From assembly GCA_017541035.1 (NCBI GenBank), contig JAFXZW010000077.1, forward strand, positions 1-37,470: a DNA stretch of 37,470 bases, in the 5' to 3' direction. The stretch comes from Eubacterium sp. GTDB lineage: Bacteria; Bacillota; Clostridia; Lachnospirales; Lachnospiraceae. Below the pieces are notes generated by a model that was not told where the DNA came from, made no database searches, and saw only the letters and a program-made list of their open reading frames with translations. Below are positions 24,459 through 31,392 of the stretch, piece after piece. Numbering within the stretch: position 1 is the first letter of the stretch; each line of letters opens with the position of its first letter. The translations under genes were made by a program, and so were the position numbers.

Positions 24459-24988
24459 AACATCTCAGAATAATCTACAGCATCCTGATCGGCATCGCGA
24501 TGATCCTGGTTGCTTTCGTTCTTCTGCTTTACCCCCATGACGGACTCACACTTGTTTTGGGCTTTCTGTCTCTGGTTCTGATCGCCATGGGAATCCGGCA
24601 GATGATCCAGTATTTCACCATGGCAAGGTACATGGTGGGCGGAAAAATAACATTCTACCTGGGTCTCATCATACTGGATTTCGGTTTTATTTCCGCATCG
24701 ATGATCAACCAGTCAAAGATTTACATTCTGATCTATCTCATAGGCATCAACGGCTTCTACGGAGTCATCAGTACCCTGCGTTCCTTCGAAGCCAAGCGGC
24801 ACGGTGTTAATACCTGGTGGATCAAACTGACGAACGGTATCATCAGCCTAGTCGTTGTTGTCACCTGCTTCTTCTTCATCAAAAACCCGGATAATCTCGT
24901 CCGCATTTATGCCATCGGACTTACCATCTCCGGTTTATACCGGATTGCAACCATCTTCCGTAAGGAAGAAGTGGTCTACGTTCAGTAA
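24455..24988 (+). CDS. DUF308/HdeD-like membrane protein
   Basis: The 177-residue protein has about six closely spaced helices, paired as in DUF308 (HdeD-like) proteins, with the short motifs YPHDGLTLVLGFLSLVLIAMGI and KNPDNLVRIYAIGLTISGLYRI marking two repeats. It overlaps the DUF6765-like gene by four bases and uses an AGGAGG site inside it, so the two are translationally coupled. In enteric bacteria HdeD relates to acid stress, but the function in Firmicutes is unknown. A strong terminator follows. Confidence 0.82.
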   Translation: MKHLRIIYSILIGIAMILVAFVLLLYPHDGLTLVLGFLSLVLIAMGIRQMIQYFTMARYMVGGKITFYLGLIILDFGFISASMINQSKIYILIYLIGINGFYGVISTLRSFEAKRHGVNTWWIKLTNGIISLVVVVTCFFFIKNPDNLVRIYAIGLTISGLYRIATIFRKEEVVYVQ

Positions 24989-25070
24989 ATCAAAGGAGGG
25001 GGATTATCCCGCAATTTATCAAAAATGGGCTGCGGCAATCGGCAACCCTTTATCCTCTTACCAATAACGT

Positions 25071-25119
25071 AAAATGAGATCCTTCGCAGGTGGAAAAACC
25101 ACCCAAAGGATCTCATTTT
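25071..25119. terminator. Bidirectional intrinsic terminator
   Basis: aaaatgagatcctt (25071-25084) pairs perfectly with aaggatctcatttt (25106-25119), and an inner ggtgg/ccacc stem extends the hairpin. It lies between convergent genes and can serve the DUF308-like gene and the GH43 gene. Confidence 0.93.
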
Positions 25120-25133
25120 CATTTCGATTCATT

Positions 25134-26711
25134 CTAACTCAGGATCAGTTCCCGAAGCCGTACCATTCCTTTTCCGTGATAAACGAAATACAGAGCATGA
25201 ATGCCCTCCGGTATGCTCACCTCACCGATAGCTTCCTTCCAGTCCCCACTCTCCGCTTCTACGGAAATGCTCCCGACAGCCGGGCCGTCAATGGACAGCC
25301 GAACCTCAAAGCTTCCGGAGCAGGGCTGCTGATCCGCCGCAAAAATGATTCTGATCCGGTCCGTATCATGGAAATCAAAATATTTATATCCGATCAGCGT
25401 TCCATCAGCGATCTCACCCACATAGCGCTCGATCCCGGAATGATCTCCCGCCTCCCTGTGTGTCACATTTGGGAAGCTGTCCTGATAAATGCTGTTGCAG
25501 CCGTGGGGCATATGTCCATTGGTCAGGTGGCAGCAGATGGCAGCCGGATAGGTTCCCTTTCCCCTGAGGGGTCCGCCGTTCAATCCGCAGCTGGTGATCT
25601 CAACCTGTTCGATCCGCCCGTCCGGAAGGATCCTGATGGGTTCTGCACAGCCCTGACGGCTGTAATCGGATTTGTGCGTCAGCCGGTGATAAAAGACATA
25701 CCACTGCCCTTCCACCTCAATAATGCTGCCGTGGGTCGTACCGGTCATATTCAGCTTGTCATCCAGCTCTCTCCCGTTGATCCCCACATCCCCGTTGGAT
25801 ACGATGGATCCGCCAAAGACGAAATCCCTGTCCGGATAGTCACTGACGGCATAGCACAGCTCATGATTCTGCTTAGACGAATAGATGAAATAATACTTCT
25901 CTCCCACCTTCCGCATGGACGGCCCTTCGAAGAAGGGATGCGTTTCAAAGCCCGTCCCCTTTACACGGTAGGGGATGATATGCCGCGGTTCATCCGCAAT
26001 GGTAAGCATATCCGGAGCAAGGGTTACGGTTATTGCTCCCATGATGGAATCCGGATAGGAAAGGATCTCCTCTCTGGTCCGCCCGAACATACCCATTTCC
26101 GATTTTACATAATCGGAATCCGGTGTAAAATCAGGTCTCTCCTCAAAATCATACTGAGTGCCGTAGTACAGGCGGATCACCCCGTTATCATTGAGTACTG
26201 CCGGATCGAAGAGCACATATTTCAACATCGGAGTTCCATCGGGATTCCTTACATATCCCAGATATTCGTAAGGTCCGGCAGGGCTGTCCGACGCAGCCAC
26301 ACTGATGGGGCCCACATATCCTCCCACACCGAAATCACCGCTCATGCTGTAGTACAGATAATACCGTCCATCCGGTCCCTCCACCACATCCGGAGCATAC
26401 ATATACCGGTAGGTATTCTCCATGGCGGAGGTATCTGCATTCCCTCCGGCCAGCTGCACACTGGGGATCTTCGTTCCGTACTGCGGATCCTGATCTGCCC
26501 GGTAGATCACTCCTTCATACCGCCAATCCGTTAGATCTCCTGCCGGAGCGGACCAGGTCACATAGTTTAGCATGCAGAAGGTTTCTCCGCCTTCCTTGTC
26601 ATGAGAGCCGAAGATATATACCCTGTCTCCGAACTGATGCGGTTCCCCGTCGGGAATGTATTCCTCCAGAGGCAGGTACGGGTTAAAGCATTGTTTTTTT
26701 TCATCCGCCAT
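25134..26711 (-). CDS. Glycoside hydrolase family 43 with C-terminal CBM6-like domain
   Basis: The 525-residue enzyme has a five-bladed propeller domain (1-385) of GH43, which includes xylosidases and arabinofuranosidases. Probable catalytic residues are the base Asp21 (YIPDGEP), Asp169 (LFDPAVL) and the acid Glu262 (FFEGPSMRK), with His327 in TTHGS near the site. Residues about 430-525 form a beta-sandwich like CBM6 (KYFDFHDTDRIRI to GIHALYFVYHGKG). No signal peptide is present, so it acts inside the cell on imported oligosaccharides. AGGAG precedes the ATG. It starts 27 bases after the hydrolase gene. Substrate specificity cannot be read from sequence. Confidence 0.9.
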   Translation of the reverse strand: MADEKKQCFNPYLPLEEYIPDGEPHQFGDRVYIFGSHDKEGGETFCMLNYVTWSAPAGDLTDWRYEGVIYRADQDPQYGTKIPSVQLAGGNADTSAMENTYRYMYAPDVVEGPDGRYYLYYSMSGDFGVGGYVGPISVAASDSPAGPYEYLGYVRNPDGTPMLKYVLFDPAVLNDNGVIRLYYGTQYDFEERPDFTPDSDYVKSEMGMFGRTREEILSYPDSIMGAITVTLAPDMLTIADEPRHIIPYRVKGTGFETHPFFEGPSMRKVGEKYYFIYSSKQNHELCYAVSDYPDRDFVFGGSIVSNGDVGINGRELDDKLNMTGTTHGSIIEVEGQWYVFYHRLTHKSDYSRQGCAEPIRILPDGRIEQVEITSCGLNGGPLRGKGTYPAAICCHLTNGHMPHGCNSIYQDSFPNVTHREAGDHSGIERYVGEIADGTLIGYKYFDFHDTDRIRIIFAADQQPCSGSFEVRLSIDGPAVGSISVEAESGDWKEAIGEVSIPEGIHALYFVYHGKGMVRLRELILS

Positions 26712-26738
26712 TATGATACTCCTCTCCTTTTCTTACGC

Positions 26739-28295
26739 TCACTTCAAAATCTCTTTTACCGTCTCTGCAAACTGTTCCGGCTTTGAATACTGTACATTAT
26801 GTCCGCAGCCCGTAAACCGGACAAGGCTTTTCTCCGGAGCAGAGATACTGTCCATGTATTCCTCCACCGAATCCAGGGGGCAAATCCAGTCATCTGTACC
26901 GGAAATGAAATACACCGGCATCTGATAATGATTGTCCATCCTGTAAATATCAAAATCCAGTGTTTCGTCGAAAAGCTGTCTGTTCAGCTTATAATATTCA
27001 TTCAAATCTCCCAGCTGTACCAGAAACCATTTCAGATCATCCATCCCGAAATAAGGGGAAGTGGCGGACATCCAGATGGCATTATCCCTCACTCTTACAG
27101 GATGATACTTTGCGGTTTCCTTCCGCAGAGCCATCTGATTCTTTCCGCTCTTCTCCGCACAAAAGGCGATATATGCCTTCTCCAAATCCCGTGTATCCTC
27201 TCCTGCCTCCTGCGCCCTGGCCAGAGCATCCCGATAGCTGTACAGATCCGTTTTCTCCAGGGATGTCACCTGGGCCACAGACACAAGCGCCGACACCTTC
27301 TCCGGGTAAGCCTGTGCATATCTGCTTCCCAGGATCGTCCCATAGGAATGTCCCATCAGGATCACCTTTTGCTGACCGAAGCGCTGCAGCGCATAATCTA
27401 CAAGCTCATCCAGGTCCGTCAGTGCCTGTTCATAGGTTGCGGTTACGTTCTGCGGATCCGCAGCCTCATTTTTATAATACGTTCTTCCACAGCCCCGTTG
27501 ATCCCAGCAGATAAAGGTATAGTCATCCGTCAGATAGTCAGCAAAGGTATAGGTGCAGAAGGTATCCGGAGAAGCAGGCCCTCCATGCAGATAAATGATC
27601 ACCGGATTCTTCACATTTTTTCCTGTCATCAGAACATACTGCTCCTCACCGCCGAGAGAAAGATATACCTGTTCATCCACTCCTTCAAAAAGGTTTCCAT
27701 AATGGTTAAAATAACGCACATTCCGTATAGCGATTCCTGTCGACAGGATTCCAAAGAAAAGGACCAGTGCCGTGATAAGGATACCCTTTCCAAACCGCAG
27801 CGGAAAAGGCGGCTTCTTCCGCGCTCCGTAAATCTCCTTTTCATGGGCCAGGTGGATACCAATATGACCGATCCCCAGGATCAAGGAGGAAAGGATCATC
27901 AGTATATTACTTCCATAGATCCCGAGCAGGAAGAATGCGGCCACCGGAAGTGTGGCTCCCGCCACCCGGAAAAAAAGCAGCCGGGAATAAAAATCCTTCA
28001 TGGTCTGCCCGCTTCTGAAATACCGTATCCAGTAGATCTCATACAGGATCATCAGCAAAAAAGAGACCACAAGCCACCAGCACCAAGCAGTCCACATTCT
28101 CAGATTGAAATCCGAGAAGAAAACCGCCGTTGCCGTGACCAGGATCTCTCCTGCTCTCTCCATAAACAAAAGAAACCTGCTTTCTTTTTTTACATACTCT
28201 TCATAGTCCTTCGGCCGGTGCTTCGTCCATATTATGTTGGGTATAAACAACAGGACGAGGTATATCAGGCCCACATAGGAGAATCCAAAATGCAT
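26739..28295 (-). CDS. Membrane-domain fused alpha/beta hydrolase (peptidase S33-like)
   Basis: The 518-residue protein is a fusion. Residues 1-195 are a membrane domain of about six helices beginning HFGFSYVGLIYLVLLFIPNI, which I believe also occurs as a stand-alone family in Clostridia. Residues about 205-518 form an alpha/beta hydrolase like proline iminopeptidases: the oxyanion region YLHGGPASP, WDQRGCGRTY, the nucleophile elbow GHSYG (Ser near 316), the Asp in ISGTDDWICP and the His in GCGHNVQ. Whether it cleaves peptides or esters is unknown. It is followed by the GH43 gene and is preceded by the VirB4-type operon across a 133-base gap. Confidence 0.85.
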   Translation of the reverse strand: MHFGFSYVGLIYLVLLFIPNIIWTKHRPKDYEEYVKKESRFLLFMERAGEILVTATAVFFSDFNLRMWTAWCWWLVVSFLLMILYEIYWIRYFRSGQTMKDFYSRLLFFRVAGATLPVAAFFLLGIYGSNILMILSSLILGIGHIGIHLAHEKEIYGARKKPPFPLRFGKGILITALVLFFGILSTGIAIRNVRYFNHYGNLFEGVDEQVYLSLGGEEQYVLMTGKNVKNPVIIYLHGGPASPDTFCTYTFADYLTDDYTFICWDQRGCGRTYYKNEAADPQNVTATYEQALTDLDELVDYALQRFGQQKVILMGHSYGTILGSRYAQAYPEKVSALVSVAQVTSLEKTDLYSYRDALARAQEAGEDTRDLEKAYIAFCAEKSGKNQMALRKETAKYHPVRVRDNAIWMSATSPYFGMDDLKWFLVQLGDLNEYYKLNRQLFDETLDFDIYRMDNHYQMPVYFISGTDDWICPLDSVEEYMDSISAPEKSLVRFTGCGHNVQYSKPEQFAETVKEILK

Positions 28296-28374
28296 CCGAT
28301 CATCCGTCGCTTTCCTGTTTTTGTCCTATACAGACATATACTGACATTTTGTCTTCGTTTCCGGGTTTCTTTCC

Positions 28375-28413
28375 CCGGGTGACTTTTCGCCGGCTTCAAT
28401 CCTGGTCACCCGG
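28375..28413. other. Inverted repeat between the VirB4-type operon and the hydrolase gene
   Basis: CCGGGTGAC (28375-28383) and GTCACCCGG (28405-28413) are perfect 9-base arms around a 21-base loop, 16 bases beyond the stop of the Asn/Gln-rich gene. There is no T run after it on the minus strand, so it may be a weak terminator or an RNA end structure. Confidence 0.4.
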
Positions 28414-28428
28414 TTACCCCAATTCCGC

Positions 28429-29871
28429 TTACAGAGCAGAAGCCGGTTTGGGCTGCTTGATCTCCGGCTGATTTTTCTGATTCTGTTTCTGAATATTTTC
28501 CCTGCGTTTTTGCTGGGTGATCTTCCTTGCATTTCTCTGAATATAATCATTCTGAATCTTCTGAATATCATCCACAGTCAGCTTCTCACCTTCCTGGATA
28601 CGCTTCATTCCCTGATCCACAATCTTTTTCGTCAGTTCATGATTCGCGATATTCTGAAGGTCCTGCTGTGTCGGTTCAATTTCGATATTCATCTGGTTCT
28701 TCACATTTTTATATGAATGGAGCCAGTTTATCTTCATACTCTTATCCAGGGAATCCATGCGGTTCATATAATAGAGTGTGCTGGAAACGGACTCGGTAAG
28801 GGCCTCCTTTATCACCTCATGCTTTGCCCCTGCATGAGTAAGGCCGTCCATCGCTTCCTGAAGATCATTCATCTTATCCTGACATTCATTTCTTAATTCA
28901 TCCTTCATGCGTTTAAAATCTTTTTCATAAATATTTTGACGCATTCCCGAGATAGACTTCATTACTTCCTTTATGGCAAGGCGACGCTTCTGATCGTATA
29001 CGGAGGGCTTCTTTCCCTTGCTCAGAAGCGCTTTATCCTGAGCGTCTTTCTTTTTCATATATTTCTTACAGGCAAGATAAGCGTTTCTGGTGAGTAATTC
29101 ATACCGTTCCATCTCTTCCTTTGTGAGACTGGTTCTTCCGGCTATTTGCTTCATATACTGATCCAGAATATAAAGATGCTTTTTAATATTTCTGAACTCG
29201 GGTGATGAAAAACCGCTCCTTGCTCCGAAGGTTACCTCCCGTGTCAGGAAACGAAGGGAGTGCACCTGCTTCTGCTGTTTATCGAGAAGCGTTTCTTCGA
29301 TCTCAGGCTGGGCGTTAACCGTTCCCTTGTAACGGTTCACAATCTTTTTGGGAACCTTCTTCTCGTCCCCTACCGGAGGCTTTTCCTTCTGCTTTGGATT
29401 TTTCACCTTTTGCTGATTGGCATTCTGCTTTGCTTTCTGCTGCTCCGCCTGCCTCTGATTGTTCTCATTTCGGCGGCGGCGTTCCTCATCCATCTTCTCC
29501 TGAAAAGCCTCAATATCATTTTCGATGGTAAAACGGGATCTCTTCTTCCAGATATCCTCAGCTTCTCTGAGCTTCCGTTCCGGTACTTCTACGATATCGA
29601 TTTCAGGCAGCTGTTCCTCTATCTGTTCCCGGTTGCGATTTTGATTTTCTGCCTGATTTCGATCTGCCCGTTCATTTCCGGCCTCGTTGGGATTCCGGTT
29701 CTGATTTGCATTCCGGTTATTATTCCGGTTCTGCCGATTCCCGATCTCGTTATTATTCTGATTCTGCCGATTCCCGATATTATTCTGGTTTTCTGCCTCC
29801 GCCTGATCTTCATTTATGTCATCATCAAAGTCAACTTCCGGATTATCCAGTTCATATAATCTTTTCGGCAT
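28429..29871 (-). CDS. Asn/Gln-rich coiled-coil protein, function unknown
   Basis: The product (480 residues from the ATG at 29871) starts with about 15 ordinary residues and an acidic patch, then about 65 residues dominated by Asn, Gln and Arg (NIGNRQNQNNNEIGNRQNR), a prion-like composition. Residues 100-185 are a charged, Gln/Lys-rich coiled coil, and 190-450 are a helical domain (HSLRFLTREVTFGARSGF and after) that I do not recognise. The tail is Gln/Lys/Pro-rich. A GTG at 29880 and an ATG at 29877 are alternatives; 29871 is preferred because AAGGGG lies eight bases before it. It is the last gene of the VirB4-type operon, directly after the RsbW-like kinase gene. Confidence 0.75.
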   Translation of the reverse strand: MPKRLYELDNPEVDFDDDINEDQAEAENQNNIGNRQNQNNNEIGNRQNRNNNRNANQNRNPNEAGNERADRNQAENQNRNREQIEEQLPEIDIVEVPERKLREAEDIWKKRSRFTIENDIEAFQEKMDEERRRRNENNQRQAEQQKAKQNANQQKVKNPKQKEKPPVGDEKKVPKKIVNRYKGTVNAQPEIEETLLDKQQKQVHSLRFLTREVTFGARSGFSSPEFRNIKKHLYILDQYMKQIAGRTSLTKEEMERYELLTRNAYLACKKYMKKKDAQDKALLSKGKKPSVYDQKRRLAIKEVMKSISGMRQNIYEKDFKRMKDELRNECQDKMNDLQEAMDGLTHAGAKHEVIKEALTESVSSTLYYMNRMDSLDKSMKINWLHSYKNVKNQMNIEIEPTQQDLQNIANHELTKKIVDQGMKRIQEGEKLTVDDIQKIQNDYIQRNARKITQQKRRENIQKQNQKNQPEIKQPKPASAL

Positions 29872-29876
29872 ACTCA

Positions 29877-30386
29877 TCACCCCTTATTTTCAAAAAAGCG
29901 CTTGATCCTTAAAATATTCATTCCGTCCCGGTATTCATAGGTTACTTCGTCCATTACCTGTTTCACAAGGTGTATCCCAAATCCTCCCTGCTTATTCTCA
30001 AACTGCTTTCCTGTGATATCCGGTGTTTCCTTATGAAGAGGATTGAAGGGAATTCCTGTATCTGTAAACTGGATCAGGATATAGGACTGATCCTCCACTA
30101 CCCTGCAGCTGATACGCGCCTCCCCATTGCCCGGCTCATAGGCATATGAGCAGATGTTGACAAAGATTTCTTCTACCGCAAGCCGTATCTCAGCCTTTAC
30201 TTGCTTGCTGCATTGGTTTTTAATCAGATATTCGCTGATAAAATCCAAAAGCGGGTCAAATGCTTCCTTAACGGCTTCTACAGTAATGGTATTATCTTTC
30301 CTTTCGATAAAGAAATCCTTTTTCCCCCAGCTTCCGCCAAGATGAAACACTTCATCATCGAATGAATTAACCGTGTCTGAACCCAT
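29877..30386 (-). CDS. RsbW/SpoIIAB-type serine kinase (anti-sigma-like)
   Basis: The 169-residue protein has a GHKL/HATPase fold of the RsbW/SpoIIAB class. The N box AVEEIFVNICSYAY holds Glu73 and Asn77 in the E-x-x-x-N spacing of these kinases, FTDTGIPFNP (107-116) is the G1 box and QGGFGIHLVKQVMDEV (133-148) the G2 region. Such kinases bind a partner and phosphorylate a STAS antagonist. A STAS protein is encoded two genes upstream. No sigma factor lies in the visible operon, so the target of this kinase may be another operon protein or a distant sigma factor. An AGGGGG site precedes the ATG. Confidence 0.88.
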   Translation of the reverse strand: MGSDTVNSFDDEVFHLGGSWGKKDFFIERKDNTITVEAVKEAFDPLLDFISEYLIKNQCSKQVKAEIRLAVEEIFVNICSYAYEPGNGEARISCRVVEDQSYILIQFTDTGIPFNPLHKETPDITGKQFENKQGGFGIHLVKQVMDEVTYEYRDGMNILRIKRFFENKG

Positions 30387-30434
30387 AAATGTCCCCCTGA
30401 AACCATCTGTTCAAATGAAACCGTCAGGTTTATA

Positions 30435-31037
30435 TCATTCCCTCTCCGCTGCCTCATTTATCTCTTTGGCTTCCTTCTCCAGTTGTGTCTGCTCGTGCCT
30501 CTCCTTTGCTGCCTTTTTTGCCTCTTTGCGTGCTTCTTTTTTCTCACGCTTCTTTTCTGCTTCCCCTTCCTTTTTCTCATTTGCCGCACGGACAAGGAAA
30601 CCGGAAGCATGCTTTTCAAATCGTTTTACCGCCAGAGCAATGGCGATACGAGCCGTGATGCATCTCGGAGTAAAGGCAGAAAGCTGAAGCTTCTGCTCAT
30701 CATTTTCATAAAATGCCAGGATAACGGGATAGAATATGTATGTCTTCAGCTGACAGCCGTAAATATTATCTCTGGAAGTAAAATGGACCCCTCTTCCTAT
30801 ATTCCTGAATACTTTTCCCGCTTCAAAAACAGCCTGGGAGTTATTCTTTCCCGAATCATAGATACGGTGTACTCTGGTAAGGCCCAAAGTTCTCAGCTTT
30901 GTGGATCCGTCGGTCGGTCCGTAGCCAACATTTTCTACAGCCACATAACGCCCGCTCTCATCAAATACCACATGACCGAGAAGAACATGATAGGCCTCCA
31001 TCAGTATAGGATTATTTCTGCTTTTCTTTGATAACAT
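30435..31037 (-). CDS. Unrecognised protein with Lys/Glu-rich tail, between STAS and RsbW genes
   Basis: The 200-residue product has a compact N-terminal domain (1-140) containing YHVLLGHVVFDESGRYVAVE, RNIGRGVHFTSRDNIYGC and FTPRCITARIAIALAVKRF, then about 50 residues of Lys/Glu/Ala (a highly charged helix). I do not recognise it. AGGATATAACC precedes the ATG. Its place between the two partner-switch genes suggests that it is a target or modulator of that switch, which is inference from gene order only. Confidence 0.75.
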   Translation of the reverse strand: MLSKKSRNNPILMEAYHVLLGHVVFDESGRYVAVENVGYGPTDGSTKLRTLGLTRVHRIYDSGKNNSQAVFEAGKVFRNIGRGVHFTSRDNIYGCQLKTYIFYPVILAFYENDEQKLQLSAFTPRCITARIAIALAVKRFEKHASGFLVRAANEKKEGEAEKKREKKEARKEAKKAAKERHEQTQLEKEAKEINEAAERE

Positions 31038-31077
31038 GGTTATATCCTGCCACTATCTCAAATTTACCTTCAGCTGC

Positions 31078-31383
31078 TTAATTCCCTCTGAGATTCAGTA
31101 GTCCTGCCAGTCCTGTCATTTCAAAGACTTCCATGACATTATCATTTACATTTGTGATCCTCAGCTTCCCACCCTTTTTATTCAGACGAATATACAGATT
31201 TCGGATGGTTCGCAGACCGGCACTGGATATGTAATTCATATTCTGCATATTGAGGGTAAGGGCTTCGAATCTGTCCGCCAGCTGGGCAAAGAGCATATCG
31301 GCATCGCCAGCTGTTCTGGTATCCAGATCACCTGATAGCAACAGTTCCCCTTCACTTCCTCGGTTTACCAGTTTTACATCCAT
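31078..31383 (-). CDS. STAS-domain anti-anti-sigma-type protein (RsbV/SpoIIAA-like)
   Basis: The 101-residue STAS protein has the fold pattern of SpoIIAA/RsbV, with the phospho-acceptor region YISSAGLRTI (51-60). Ser54 aligns with the Ser that RsbW-type kinases modify; the usual preceding Asp is Ser here, a common variant. The GGKLRITNVNDNVMEVFEMTGL stretch is typical. It should be the substrate of the kinase encoded by 29877-30386, freeing or sequestering a partner according to phosphorylation state. It begins 10 bases after the VirB4-like stop, with GGAG 14 bases upstream, so coupling to the ATPase gene is likely. No PP2C phosphatase is visible. Confidence 0.88.
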   Translation of the reverse strand: MDVKLVNRGSEGELLLSGDLDTRTAGDADMLFAQLADRFEALTLNMQNMNYISSAGLRTIRNLYIRLNKKGGKLRITNVNDNVMEVFEMTGLAGLLNLRGN

Positions 31384-31392
31384 AATCCGATA

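Noticed and set aside
25074-28382. Long plus-strand frames of 486 and 527 codons
   Set aside because: They lie opposite the GH43 and hydrolase genes, whose active-site motifs are clear, and their translations show no domain.
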